Source: G963668345 sp965206025
Lineage (GTDB): Bacteria; Acidobacteriota; Terriglobia; Bryobacterales; UBA6623
Assembly: GCA_965206025.1 (NCBI GenBank)
Contig: CBDBIU010000004.1
Location: 992,001 to 1,056,000 of the forward strand
Length of the DNA stretch: 64,000 nucleotides
Direction: 5' to 3'
Below the pieces are notes generated by a model that saw nothing but the letters and a program-made list of their open reading frames with translations, did not search any database and was not told the origin of the DNA. Shown here piece after piece: positions 43,601-51,772 of this stretch (positions are counted from its first letter, which is position 1; every line of letters starts with the position of its first letter). The translations under genes and the position numbers were made by a program.

Positions 43601-44181
43601 CCTGACTGAAGTCCGAGGCTCAGGCAGCGGTTGGCGTTCACGCAAAACCAGCCGGCAGCCGATCCCGCCCAAAGGCGCCTCCGCTGTTGGCTGATAATGG
43701 GCCAGGGAGCGCCCGCCGAGTGCTGCTCCGAGAGGTTCGAACTTGTTCGATCTCTCCATCACCGGCAAACGAATCATCGAAGCCTATCGCCACTGCACTG
43801 CCGTGCATGTGATCACGAAACAGAAAAGCGAGCTAATTAGCTCCCTAGCAGCCCCGCTCTAGCCCCAATACTCGTCACTTATTGGGCCTCGCAAAATACA
43901 GCGACTTTGGATCACGGGCACAGCATGCTGTGCCCCTACAGTCTGAACACAGGCCATGTCGCGATAATTTACGGGACTCAGTAAATCGTGATGGAACCAA
44001 ACGAATCTTTCCCCGCATGACGCCGTTTGTCATCGACCGCCGCGACGTGTTGCGGGTTTGCGGCAGGGCGACCGGCGCCGCCGCGGATTTTGGGGCGAGC
44101 CTGTCGCAGGACGGCCGCGAGGGGTTCGCCTTCGGAGGCCGATCTCGCCCCGACCGCTTGAAGCCGGGTACGTTGCGACGC
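43601..44181. other. Intergenic region with palindrome and TAT-signal remnant
   Basis: A 20-bp palindrome GGGCACAGCATGCTGTGCCC lies at 43916-43935. At ~44003-44036 CGAATCTTT, CCCGCATGACGCCG and TTTGTCATC recur at ~48350-48382. From the ATG at 44018 a frame reads MTPFVIDRRDVLRVCGRAT with a twin-arginine-like motif, then loses sense, so it may be the start of a deleted exported-protein gene. Confidence 0.4.
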
Positions 44182-44223
44182 AAAAAGGGCCGGCCCCTCG
44201 GTTGCCCGAAAAGGCCGGCCCTA
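44182..44223 (-). terminator. Intrinsic terminator of groESL
   Basis: On the minus strand AGGGCCGGCC, a 17-nt loop, GGCCGGCCCT, then TTTTTG. It lies ~50 bp past the groEL stop. Confidence 0.85.
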
Positions 44224-44271
44224 ATCTGAGAGTGTTCTCGCGAGCCTAAGCTCACGAATCGGTGGTCGAGG

Positions 44272-45900
44272 TTAGAAGTGTTCCCCTCCGTGAGGCGGCA
44301 TGGGCGGCCCGGCGTCCCTGTCTTCGGGGATCTCGTGTACGGTCGCCTCGGTCGTCAGCATCAGCGCCGCAATGGAAGCGGCGTTCTGTAAAGCCGTCCG
44401 GGTGACCTTGACAGGATCGACAACGCCCGCGCTGACGAGGTCGCCGTATTCATCCGACTGCGCGTTATAGCCGTGGGTGGCTTCCGACTGAGCGCGCACC
44501 CTTTCGGTCACGATGGCGCCTTCCATGCCGGCGTTCTGGGCGATCCAGCGCAGAGGATCCTCGAGTGCGCGCTTGACGATGTTGACGCCGATCCGCTCGT
44601 CGTCATCTTCCACCTTGAGGTCTTGTAATCCGGAGCCGGCCCGCAGCAAGGCAACGCCGCCGCCGGGAACAATACCTTCCTCGACGGCCGCTCGAGTAGC
44701 GTTCATGGCGTCCTCGACGCGAGCCTTCTTTTCCTTCATCTCGGTCTCGGTGGCGGCGCCGACCTTGACGACGGCGACACCGCCGACGAGTTTGGCCAAC
44801 CGTTCTTGCAGCTTCTCGCGGTCGTAGTCCGAGGTGGTCTCTTCAATCTGAGCGCGCAACTGCTTCACGCGACCCCCGATGGCCTCCTTCTTGCCGCCGC
44901 CTTCGACGATGGTGGTGTTGTCCTTGTCGATGGTGATGCGGTCGGCTTGTCCGAGGTCCTCCATCTTGACGCCCTCGAGCTTGACGCCGGTCTCTTCCAT
45001 AATGGCTCGGCCACCGGTCACGATGGCGATATCTTCGAGCATGGCCTTTCGCCGGTCGCCGAATCCCGGCGCCTTGACGGCAGCGATATTGAGCGTGCCG
45101 CGCAGCTTGTTGACCACCAGAGTCGCCAGGGCCTCGCCCTCCACCTCTTCGGCCAAGATCAACAGCGGACGTCCGCCTCGCGCGACTTGCTCGAGCAGGG
45201 GAAGAAGATCCTTCATGTTGCTGATCTTCTTCTCGTGGATGAGAATGATGGGCTTTTCGAGCACACATTCCATCCGCTCAGGGTCTGTGACGAAGTAGGG
45301 CGAGAGATAGCCGCGGTCAAACTGCATCCCTTCGACCACGTCCAGAGTGGTCTCGATGGTCTTGCCCTCCTCGACGGTGATGACGCCATCTTTGCCGACC
45401 TTCTCCATCGCTTCGGCAATGATTTTGCCGATGGTCATGTCGTTGTTGGCCGAGATGGAGGCCACTTGCGCGATGGCGTCGCCTTCCACCGGTTTGGCGG
45501 AGGCTTGGAGAGCGCCGACAACCGCCTCGGTGGCCCTCTCGATGCCGCGTTTGAGCGCCATGGGGTTCGCTCCGGCGGCCACGCTCTTCATGCCGTCGCG
45601 GTAAATCGATTGGGCGAGAATCGTCGCGGTGGTCGTGCCGTCCCCGGCTACGTCGCTGGTCTTCGAGGCGACTTCTCGAACCATCTGGGCGCCCATGTTC
45701 TCGAGTTTGTCCTCGAGCTCGATCTCCTTGGCGACCGTGACACCGTCTTTGGTGACCGTGGGGCCGCCGAATTTTTTCTCCAAAACGACGTTCCGTCCTC
45801 GGGGACCGAGGGTGACTTTCACGGTGTCGGCAAGGCGGTTTACACCGCTCAAGATCGCTTGCCGGCAATCTTCTCCGTACACTATTCTCTTTCCTGCCAT
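44272..45900 (-). CDS. groEL: Chaperonin GroEL (60 kDa)
   Basis: 542 residues, full length. Family motifs: LGPRGRNVVLEKKFGGP, TVTKDGVTVAKEIEL, DVAGDGTTTATILAQ (ATP-binding GDGTT), AANPMALKRGIERA, RGYLSPYFVTDPE, AGIRRK-like GFGDRRKAMLEDIA and VPGGGVALLRA. It forms the double-ring folding chamber with GroES in the cytoplasm. The C-terminus ends PMPPHGGEHF, lacking the usual GGM repeat tail, which is a modest oddity. It starts 15 bp after groES; GAGG precedes the ATG. Downstream terminator at 44182-44223. Confidence 0.97.
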   Translation of the reverse strand: MAGKRIVYGEDCRQAILSGVNRLADTVKVTLGPRGRNVVLEKKFGGPTVTKDGVTVAKEIELEDKLENMGAQMVREVASKTSDVAGDGTTTATILAQSIYRDGMKSVAAGANPMALKRGIERATEAVVGALQASAKPVEGDAIAQVASISANNDMTIGKIIAEAMEKVGKDGVITVEEGKTIETTLDVVEGMQFDRGYLSPYFVTDPERMECVLEKPIILIHEKKISNMKDLLPLLEQVARGGRPLLILAEEVEGEALATLVVNKLRGTLNIAAVKAPGFGDRRKAMLEDIAIVTGGRAIMEETGVKLEGVKMEDLGQADRITIDKDNTTIVEGGGKKEAIGGRVKQLRAQIEETTSDYDREKLQERLAKLVGGVAVVKVGAATETEMKEKKARVEDAMNATRAAVEEGIVPGGGVALLRAGSGLQDLKVEDDDERIGVNIVKRALEDPLRWIAQNAGMEGAIVTERVRAQSEATHGYNAQSDEYGDLVSAGVVDPVKVTRTALQNAASIAALMLTTEATVHEIPEDRDAGPPMPPHGGEHF

Positions 45901-45915
45901 TGATTTTTCCTCTCT

Positions 45916-46233
45916 TTATGCAGCCTTTTCTTCTTTCGACCCCTCGGCGCCTTCGAGCACCGCTAGAACGTCGTCTTCTCGGAAAATGATGTATTCCTTG
46001 TCGTCGATTGTGACCTCATTCCCGGCATATTTTCCGAAAAGGATACGGTCTCCTTCTTTCACTTCGAGCGGGATCACGTCGCCGTTCTCCTGTCGCTTGC
46101 CGTTGCCCACGGCGATGACGATGCCCTGCTGGGGCTTCTCTCTAGCGGAATCGGGAATAATGATGCCGCCCTTCTGTGATTCTTCCTCTTCGATGCGTTC
46201 TACGAGGATTCGGTCGTGTAGTGGTCTCAACAT
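45916..46233 (-). CDS. groES: Co-chaperonin GroES (10 kDa)
   Basis: 105 residues. LRPLHDRILVERIEEEESQK, the mobile loop GGIIIPDSAREKPQQGIVIA that docks to GroEL, and the KEGDRILFGKYAGNEV motif are all present. AAGGAGG lies 12 bp before the ATG at 46233; an in-frame GTG at 46236 is 9 bp away and could be used. It caps the GroEL ring. First gene of the groESL operon. Confidence 0.96.
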   Translation of the reverse strand: MLRPLHDRILVERIEEEESQKGGIIIPDSAREKPQQGIVIAVGNGKRQENGDVIPLEVKEGDRILFGKYAGNEVTIDDKEYIIFREDDVLAVLEGAEGSKEEKAA

Positions 46234-46338
46234 CACGTGTCACTGCCTCCTTAAAGATACCGTCGATTAAGAATAAGAACTAAGGTGAAAGCCCAACGCG
46301 GGGCGGGCTAGGCTGGCGGCGATTGACTCTTTGGCTTA

Positions 46339-46368
46339 AGGGTAGCGAGATCCCCCCGCGACTGTCAA
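46339..46368 (-). promoter_or_regulatory. Putative groESL promoter
   Basis: On the minus strand perfect TTGACA (46368-46363), 18 bp, TACCCT (46344-46339), ~105 bp before groES. No CIRCE inverted repeat (TTAGCACTC-N9-GAGTGCTAA) is seen around it, so HrcA control is not supported. Confidence 0.45.
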
Positions 46369-46534
46369 GAAACGGAGCCATGCAGCTTAAATCAATTGTG
46401 TAGAGATTTGTTTTAGAAGGGCGCTCTCTACTTCTTGGCCGGCTCGAAATGCGGGGTGTCCAGCGACACCGTCAAAGACGAAATACGGCCTTGACCTTAG
46501 TAAGCTATCTTGTGGTTGGTCCCGGCACGCGGGG

Positions 46535-46744
46535 CTAGCCCGCTTTTCTCACTTAGTAAGCACGTGGCCCGAGGCGAAGTGCGTGAGAGGCCCGTCAGTA
46601 CAAGGCGCGCGACGCTCGGTGCCGCTTTTCTTGAACAATGCGGGCGTACTCGAACAGTACGTTGAGCACGGCGAGCAAGCGCAACGCCGTAATGGCGGGC
46701 CTCTCACGCACTTCGACCGTCAGGTGGTGAGAAATGCGGGCTAG
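46535..46744. repeat. CTAG-terminated repeat, complete copy (210 bp)
   Basis: Left end CTAGCCCGCTTTTCTCAC, right end GTGAGAAATGCGGGCTAG. Interior shares GGCGAAGTGCGTGAGAGGCC and CGTCAGTACAAG with 12398, and GCACGGCGAGCAAGCGCAAC with 25000. Noncoding. Confidence 0.8.
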
Positions 46745-46807
46745 AACGGGACAAACCACTGGGGGCGGCTGGAACAGCCAGTTTCCCGGGGGTCGGAAGG
46801 CCAGGGC

Positions 46808-47209
46808 ATGAATGCTTTTGTCAAATTCCACAAGGGTCTGTTCAGACAGCCGCTCCACGTCAAGCTCTGGCTCAAGCTGCTCGTCGCCGTCAACATGGGC
46901 GTCCCTCTCTTCTATCTGAAGCAACTCGAGGCGCAGGCCGTCTTGGGCGCCTTTGTGGCAGGTTTCCTGTCCATGATCTTGCTGACGGGGATTTCCGGCT
47001 TCTCGCGGTTGTTGGGACTCGGTCACATTTTCTGGTTCCCGCTTCTGTGCTTCCTTTGGGTGCGGCTTGATTTGCACCCGGCGGGCGAGTTCTTCAGTCT
47101 TTGGATCCGTGCTGTGATTGTGTTGAACGCCATCTCGTTGGTCATCGACGTCGTCGACGTCATCCGCTATATTGGCGGGGATCGCGAGGAAACCGTACCC
47201 GGCCTATAG
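46808..47209 (+). CDS. Conserved multi-pass membrane protein, unknown function
   Basis: 133 residues with three to four hydrophobic segments: LWLKLLVAVNMGVPLFYL, AVLGAFVAGFLSMILLTGIS, FSRLLGLGHIFWFPLLCFLW and LWIRAVIVLNAISLVIDVV. The N-terminus is basic, the C-terminus acidic. I know no function for it. GGAAGG lies ~8 bp before the ATG, and the composition is that of a real gene. It stands alone between a repeat and the cyclase gene. Confidence 0.65.
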   Translation: MNAFVKFHKGLFRQPLHVKLWLKLLVAVNMGVPLFYLKQLEAQAVLGAFVAGFLSMILLTGISGFSRLLGLGHIFWFPLLCFLWVRLDLHPAGEFFSLWIRAVIVLNAISLVIDVVDVIRYIGGDREETVPGL

Positions 47210-47525
47210 GCGCTGCCGACGACCTGACCACACGTGCCCGCCGCAGATACCGTCGAGGCCATCGGCCCTCTACCGCCTTCAGCCGTGTTCACGCGGGCGA
47301 AGGTTCCCCCGTGGCGCCGTATGCGCAACTTAGATTGCCTGTCAAGCCCGGGAGGGTGTTGTCCCCGCGCCATCTCGGGCGAGCTGCTCCTCGGCGATCT
47401 GTGGGCGGGTTGCCCGAACGCGGGGCGGGCGTTAACCTGAACGAATGTTGTGGGCACGGTTCGGGATTGACTTCATCGTCCACGCGAAGGCGTCCGCCAT
47501 CAAGCTTTTGAGGAAGGAGCGCACC
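47210..47525. other. Intergenic region, nothing recognised
   Basis: About 315 bp between the membrane protein and the cyclase gene. No repeat, promoter or RNA signature stands out. Confidence 0.3.
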
Positions 47526-48317
47526 ATGCATCACTTTCCTACGATCCTGTTACTCGTCGGTTTGGTGTCTCTCTGCGCTTGCGGCAGCCCCCCGGCACCA
47601 AGCCTGGCGGACTACCGGCCCGTCGATCTCACCTACACCTTCGACGAAAAGACCATCTATTGGCCGACCGGAAAGCATTTTGAGCACGAGCGGGTCTCGT
47701 GGGGAACGGCCGAGGGCGGCTATTGGTATAGCTCCTACAACCTTGCCGGGAGCGAGCACGGCGGCACGCACCTCGACGCGCCGATTCACTTCGCGGAGGG
47801 CAAACGAGGGGTCTCCGACATTCCCCTTTCGCAGCTCATCGTGCCGGCCGTGGTGGTGGACATATCAGCGCAATGCGAGTCGGACGCCGACTACCTGCTC
47901 TCGGTCGGGGATCTCGAAGCTCACGAACGCCGGCACGGGGTGATCCAACAAGGAACAGGGGTGCTCATCCATACCGGCTGGGGCCGTTTTTGGCCTGACG
48001 TCAAATCCTATCTCGGCGACGATGTGCCCGGCGATACGGAGAACTTGCATTTCCCGGGGGTTTCGGCGGAAGCCGCCGAGGTCCTCGTGCAGCGCGGGAT
48101 CGCGTTGGTCGGCATCGATACCGCCAGCATCGACCACGGCCGTTCGCGGGACTTCAAGGCCCACCAGGTTTTTGCCGGGGCGGAGGTCGCGTGTCTTGAG
48201 AACGTCGCCCGCCTTGACCAGGTGCCTGCGACGGGGGCCTTCCTGTTCGCTCTCCCGATGAAGATCGGCGAGGGGTCGGGCGCGCCCTGCCGCATCGTGG
48301 CCTTGGTCGGGCGTTAG
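47526..48317 (+). CDS. Cyclase-family (kynurenine formamidase-like) hydrolase, lipoprotein
   Basis: About 263 residues. Lipoprotein-like signal peptide (LLLVGLVSLCACGSPP, Cys after LCA) then the cyclase/KynB fold. The metal-binding signature HGGTHLDAPIHF (HxGTHxDxPxH) is intact; other blocks are VDLTYTFDEKTIYWPTG, GTGVLIHTGWGRFW, FPGVSAEAAEVLVQRGI and LVGIDTASIDHG. Relatives hydrolyse N-formylkynurenine or isatin or act in polyketide cyclisation; substrate is unknown here. Export is unusual for KynB and suggests another role. AAGGAG lies 8 bp before the ATG at 47526, chosen over the frame start at 47445. Confidence 0.82.
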   Translation: MHHFPTILLLVGLVSLCACGSPPAPSLADYRPVDLTYTFDEKTIYWPTGKHFEHERVSWGTAEGGYWYSSYNLAGSEHGGTHLDAPIHFAEGKRGVSDIPLSQLIVPAVVVDISAQCESDADYLLSVGDLEAHERRHGVIQQGTGVLIHTGWGRFWPDVKSYLGDDVPGDTENLHFPGVSAEAAEVLVQRGIALVGIDTASIDHGRSRDFKAHQVFAGAEVACLENVARLDQVPATGAFLFALPMKIGEGSGAPCRIVALVGR

Positions 48318-48399
48318 TCCCGATACTCGGCACTTAACTGTGACGAACCAACGAATCTTTGCCGCATGACGCCGTTTGTCATCTACGGGCGCGACGCGT
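48318..48399. other. Short repeat shared with 43.9-44.0 kb
   Basis: CCCGATACTCGGCACTTA and CGAATCTTTGCCGCATGACG, then CCGTTTGTCATC, match the region after the FecR-like gene. No gene. Confidence 0.5.
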
Positions 48400-48590
48400 C
48401 TCGCCCAGCGTCGACTCGAGTGTCGACGCGGCAGACGTAGGCGTCCGCGCCACAACATCAGACCCCAAGCCCAACTTTGCGGCTCCCAGCGTAGAGCACA
48501 ACAGCCCTCGTGGTGCAGGTCCCCAGACCTGCCGTGTCGGTACTCCTACCGACACCCGGCGCGGAGCCCCAGGGAGTAATTCGAGCATCC
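48400..48590. repeat. ~190-bp hairpin-rich repeat (copy 2, inverted)
   Basis: Reverse complement of the body at about 10804-11000, with both hairpins preserved (GTGTCGGTAGGAG/TACCGACAC and GGCAGGTCTGGGGACCTGC). A CTAG-type end (TTAGCCCGCATTTCTCAAC) lies nearby at ~48616-48634. Confidence 0.7.
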
Positions 48591-48717
48591 CTGGTCGCTA
48601 AGCACGGTATTGGCGTTAGCCCGCATTTCTCAACGGTCGGCGGGTCGCGGAGTGGTAGAATTCCCATAATCAGTACCTGCGATCCGCAGGGGGTTTCCCA
48701 TGGAGGCAGATGGAAAG

Positions 48718-49569
48718 ATGAGTAGACGCTCGATGGTCTCGGGGGCGATGAGCGCGGCCGCCGCGCTCGGCACGGGATCCGCCGCGGGTTCCGGCTCGGG
48801 GCGGGTGGTCAAGAAGGGCCGCTTGAAGCAGTCCGTCTGCAAGTGGTGCTACGAGGACATGACAGTGGCCGACCTAGCCGACAACGCATCCCGGATCGGC
48901 TTGGCGGCGGTGGATCTGCTCGAGGCGGACGACTGGCCATTGATGAAGAAGTACGGCATCGTGTGCGCCGTCGGTAGCGGCGTGAATCCCATCGAGGAGG
49001 GCACGAACGACCCGGCCAACCACGGCACGATCGAGGCCAACTTCCGTCGCCTGCTGCCGCTGGCCAAGCAGCACGGCGTGCCGAACGTGATTACCTTCTC
49101 CGGTAATCGGCGCGGCATGGAAGACGAACGGGCCTGGGACAACTCCACGCGGCTGCTCAACAAGCTCAAGGCGCAAGCCGAAGACCTCGGCGTCACGATC
49201 ATCATGGAACTTCTCAACAGCAAGGTCGATCACCCCGACTACCAATGCGACAAAACGCCTTGGGGCGTCGAGCTCATGAAGCGAGTCGACTCCCCGCGCG
49301 TCAAGCTGCTCTACGACATCTACCACATGCAAATCATGGAAGGCGATGTCATTCGCACCATCCGGGAGAACATCCCCTACATCGCGCACTTCCATACCGG
49401 CGGCAACCCCGGACGAAACGAAATCGACGAGACGCAAGAGCTCAACTACAAGGCCATCTCGGAAGCCATCGTGGAGCTCGGCTTCGACGGCTACTTCGCC
49501 CACGAGTTCATTCCCGAACGCGATCCGATGACGTCGCTTCGCGAAGCAGCGAAGTTGTGCGATGTCTAA
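48718..49569 (+). CDS. Exported hydroxypyruvate-isomerase-like TIM barrel
   Basis: About 283 residues. Possible twin-arginine signal (SRRSMVSGAMSAAAALGTGS). The TIM barrel of the Hyi/xylose-isomerase-like family shows VCKWCYEDMTVADLADNAS, GLAAVDLLEADDWPLMKKYG, NVITFSGNRRGM, IIMELLNSKVDHPDYQCD (metal Glu/Asp), RVKLLYDIYHMQIMEGD (Asp, His), HFHTGGNPGRNEID (His) and FAHEFIPERDP (Glu). Hydroxypyruvate isomerase converts hydroxypyruvate to tartronate semialdehyde, but export and divergence leave the substrate open. ATG at 48718 is preferred: GGAGG lies 11 bp upstream. A TGGTAGAAT extended -10 box lies ~60 bp upstream. Confidence 0.83.
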   Translation: MSRRSMVSGAMSAAAALGTGSAAGSGSGRVVKKGRLKQSVCKWCYEDMTVADLADNASRIGLAAVDLLEADDWPLMKKYGIVCAVGSGVNPIEEGTNDPANHGTIEANFRRLLPLAKQHGVPNVITFSGNRRGMEDERAWDNSTRLLNKLKAQAEDLGVTIIMELLNSKVDHPDYQCDKTPWGVELMKRVDSPRVKLLYDIYHMQIMEGDVIRTIRENIPYIAHFHTGGNPGRNEIDETQELNYKAISEAIVELGFDGYFAHEFIPERDPMTSLREAAKLCDV

Positions 49570-49582
49570 ACATAACGTCATA

Positions 49583-50646
49583 AGTCATTGCGGACCGTTG
49601 TCGAATACGCTCTCATGGAGACATGCGAGCGCTCACGATTGCCTATTCGGAGACGATCATTCTCGGATTGCAGGATGAGATCCGACGGTCCGAAGAATCC
49701 CGCTATGACCATCGACTGCCGCGGTGTTGCTGGTGGCTCAAGGCATGACCTGCCCGCAAGTGGCCGAATTGTTGGGGGATGCTCCGCGGTCGGTTGAGTA
49801 TTGGGTGCGCCGGTTCGAGCAAAGCGGCTTGGCCGGCTTGCGGGAAGGAGAACGATCCGGCCGGCCGCCGAGCCTCAACGAGAAGCCATTGCAGGAAATC
49901 AACAACGCCCTGCGTCAGATGCCGCGAGAGGTGGGGCTGGGCGGCAACCTGTGGGATGGCAAGACCCTGGCGGCCTGGATCGCCAAGCGCTATGGGATTG
50001 AGTTGGGCGTGCGGCAATGCCAGCGTCTGTTCCGGCAGTTGGGCTTTCGGCTGCGCAAGCCGCGTCCGAGGGTGGCGCTGGCCGACGCGGCACGGCAGAA
50101 GGCGCATAAAAAAACTCCAGGCGCTGATGGCAGACCCGACAGTGGATCTGTGGGCCGTAGCAGCACGGTTCGCGGTGCCGGATGTGGATCCCGCCCGAAA
50201 CCAAGGATCCGGTCTTACTACACGCTCCCACGCGGCGCGGCGCAGGATACTTTGCAGCGGTACGGCTGCGGGACGGGAGGTTTTACTATTGCCGAGAGGC
50301 GGACCAGTTCAACGGCCTGACCTTCTTGCCTTCCTGAAAGGCCTGCGACGCACCAGCATCCGAAGCGGCCGCCGCGTGCTGGTGATCACCGACAACGCCA
50401 AGTATCAGCACGCCCGGCTTCACAATCCGTGGAGAGAAGAGCATGGCGAAGACTTTGCGCTGGACTATCTGCCGCCCTACAGTCCCGAGTTGAATCCGAT
50501 CGAGCGAGTCTGGAAGCTGACCCGGCGGCGTTGCTTGCACAATCGCTACTTTTCACGACTGGATGCCGTAACCGCAGCTGTGGAGGCAGAGTTTGCCGCA
50601 TGGGGTCAGTCGAACGACACCCTACGCCGCTTATGCGCAATTACTT
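49583..50646 (+). mobile_element. IS630-family element, decayed (TA target duplication)
   Basis: Ends AGTCATTGCGG on the left and GCGCAAATTACT on the right form a short imperfect inverted repeat, each flanked by TA (49581-49582 and 50647-50648), the target dinucleotide of IS630/Tc1-mariner elements. Length ~1.06 kb is typical. Confidence 0.7.
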
Positions 50647-50648
50647 AA
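49623..50648 (+). pseudogene. IS630-family transposase with several frameshifts
   Basis: N-terminus MRALTIAYSETIILGL in frame one, shift near 49715, then the helix-turn-helix part (MTCPQVAELLGDAPRSVEYW, GIELGVRQCQRLFRQLGFRL). A shift at the A7 run near 50108 leads to KLQALMADPTVDLWAV. A small deletion near 50157 then removes the first catalytic Asp block, and the frame runs QHGSRCRMWIPPETKDP and RDGRFYYCREADQFNGLTFL. A last shift near 50322 gives the C-terminal DDE part (LVITDNAKYQHA, DYLPPYSPELNPIERVWK). At least four lesions and the lost Asp make it dead. Confidence 0.85.
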
Positions 50649-50659
50649 GCCGTTCCGTT

Positions 50660-50877
50660 TAGCTCGCGTTTCTCACCACGGCCGCGGTGGATGAGGCGAA
50701 AGGCCCGGCGGTCATGGCTCGCGGCAACAGTTTGTGTGCCACTCCCTGCGCACAGTAATGTCGGCAAGCGGGCGCGATGAATCGCGCCCCTACATCCGTG
50801 ACGGCGGGCAAGCGCAACGAAGTAGTGACGAGCCCATCGCGTGCTCTGGCCGTCAGGTGGCGAGAAATGCGGGCTAG
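50660..50877. repeat. CTAG-terminated repeat, complete copy (218 bp)
   Basis: Left end TTAGCTCGCGTTTCTCACC, right end GGCGAGAAATGCGGGCTAG. Interior matches 21850-22046 (CCGCGGTGGATGAGGCGAAA, GTCGGCAAGCG, palindrome GGGCGCGATGAATCGCGCCC at 50770-50789). Its right end supplies the stop codon of the SDR gene read from the opposite strand. Confidence 0.8.
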
Positions 50878-51665
50878 AGCAGCACCATGCCGCCGTCGAC
50901 CATGATCGACTGGCCGGTAATATAGTCGGAATCAGCAGAAGCTAGGAAAGCGGCCAGTCCGACGATATCTTGGGGGGTCGACGGCCGGCCCAGCAGGGCC
51001 CGTGAGGCAAACCCTTCCATGGCCTCGCCGGGCTTCTCGCTCAGACCGAGCTTCATGAACTCGCTGTCGAGCTGTTCCCAGAGTTCGGTCTTGACCACGC
51101 CGGGGCAAAACGCGTTGCAGGTGATGCCGTGTTTGCCGAGGGCGCGGGCGCCCGCCTGCGTGAGAGCAACGACAGAAAACTTGCTGGCGCAGTAGTGGGG
51201 CTGAAGGTCATAGCCTTCCTTGCCGGCAATCGAGCCGGTATTGATGATTTTTCCGCCCTTGCCTTGATCGATCATCTGGAGGGCCGCCTCCTGCATGGCT
51301 ATCAGCACGCCCAGGGCGTTCACCTTCATGATGCGTTCCCAATGCTCCTCGCGCACATCCATGAACAGCCTGATCTCGGCGACGGCGGCGTTGTTGAAAA
51401 TAACGTCCAGCGACCCGAATTCATCTACCACAGCCTTGACCATGGCCTTGACATCAGCCCGGCTGGAAACGTCGCATTGGCAGGCCAGGGCCTTGCCTCC
51501 TTGACCGTTGATCTCGTCAGCGGCCTTTTGAGCGCCCGCGAGATCCAGATCCACAACACCGACCTTGCCGCCCTCTTGGGCCAGCCGGGCCGCAATGCCC
51601 TTTCCGATCCCCCGCGCGGCTCCCGAGACCACGCATGTTTTACCGTCGAGTCGTCCACTAGCCAT
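50874..51665 (-). CDS. Short-chain dehydrogenase/reductase (polyol dehydrogenase-like)
   Basis: 263 residues of the classical SDR family. NAD(P) motif SGAARGIGKGIAARL (TGxxxGIG type), NNAAVAE (NNAG), catalytic Ser in NTGSIAGKEG, Tyr-Lys in YCASKF and C-terminal GQSIMVDGG. Asp in GVVDLDLAG after the second strand favours NAD over NADP. Close to sorbitol or butanediol dehydrogenases in pattern, substrate unknown. GGGAGGT is well placed before the ATG at 51665. First of three same-strand dehydrogenase genes read towards lower coordinates (with 51773-52921 and 53167-53955). The TAG stop is part of the adjoining repeat end. Confidence 0.88.
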   Translation of the reverse strand: MASGRLDGKTCVVSGAARGIGKGIAARLAQEGGKVGVVDLDLAGAQKAADEINGQGGKALACQCDVSSRADVKAMVKAVVDEFGSLDVIFNNAAVAEIRLFMDVREEHWERIMKVNALGVLIAMQEAALQMIDQGKGGKIINTGSIAGKEGYDLQPHYCASKFSVVALTQAGARALGKHGITCNAFCPGVVKTELWEQLDSEFMKLGLSEKPGEAMEGFASRALLGRPSTPQDIVGLAAFLASADSDYITGQSIMVDGGMVLL

Positions 51666-51772
51666 TTCGTTCTACCTCCCGTGCAATGTAGGGGCGACAC
51701 GTCGCACCCTCTTCGTGCGGCGCCGGCGATTCGCCTCACCTTACTCCGCGGTTCTCACTCCTAGCCCTCGTC

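Noticed and set aside
46237..46534. CIRCE/HrcA operator before groESL
   Set aside because: The TTAGCACTC-N9-GAGTGCTAA inverted repeat is not present.
50100..50115. Programmed frameshift of an IS630 transposase at the A7 run
   Set aside because: The needed shift is +1, and at least three further lesions, including loss of the first catalytic Asp, show decay.
50648..50680. IS630 element as the source of the CTAG repeats
   Set aside because: Although adjacent and both on TA, the IS630 ends (AGTCATTGCGG/GCGCAAATTACT) do not match the repeat ends.
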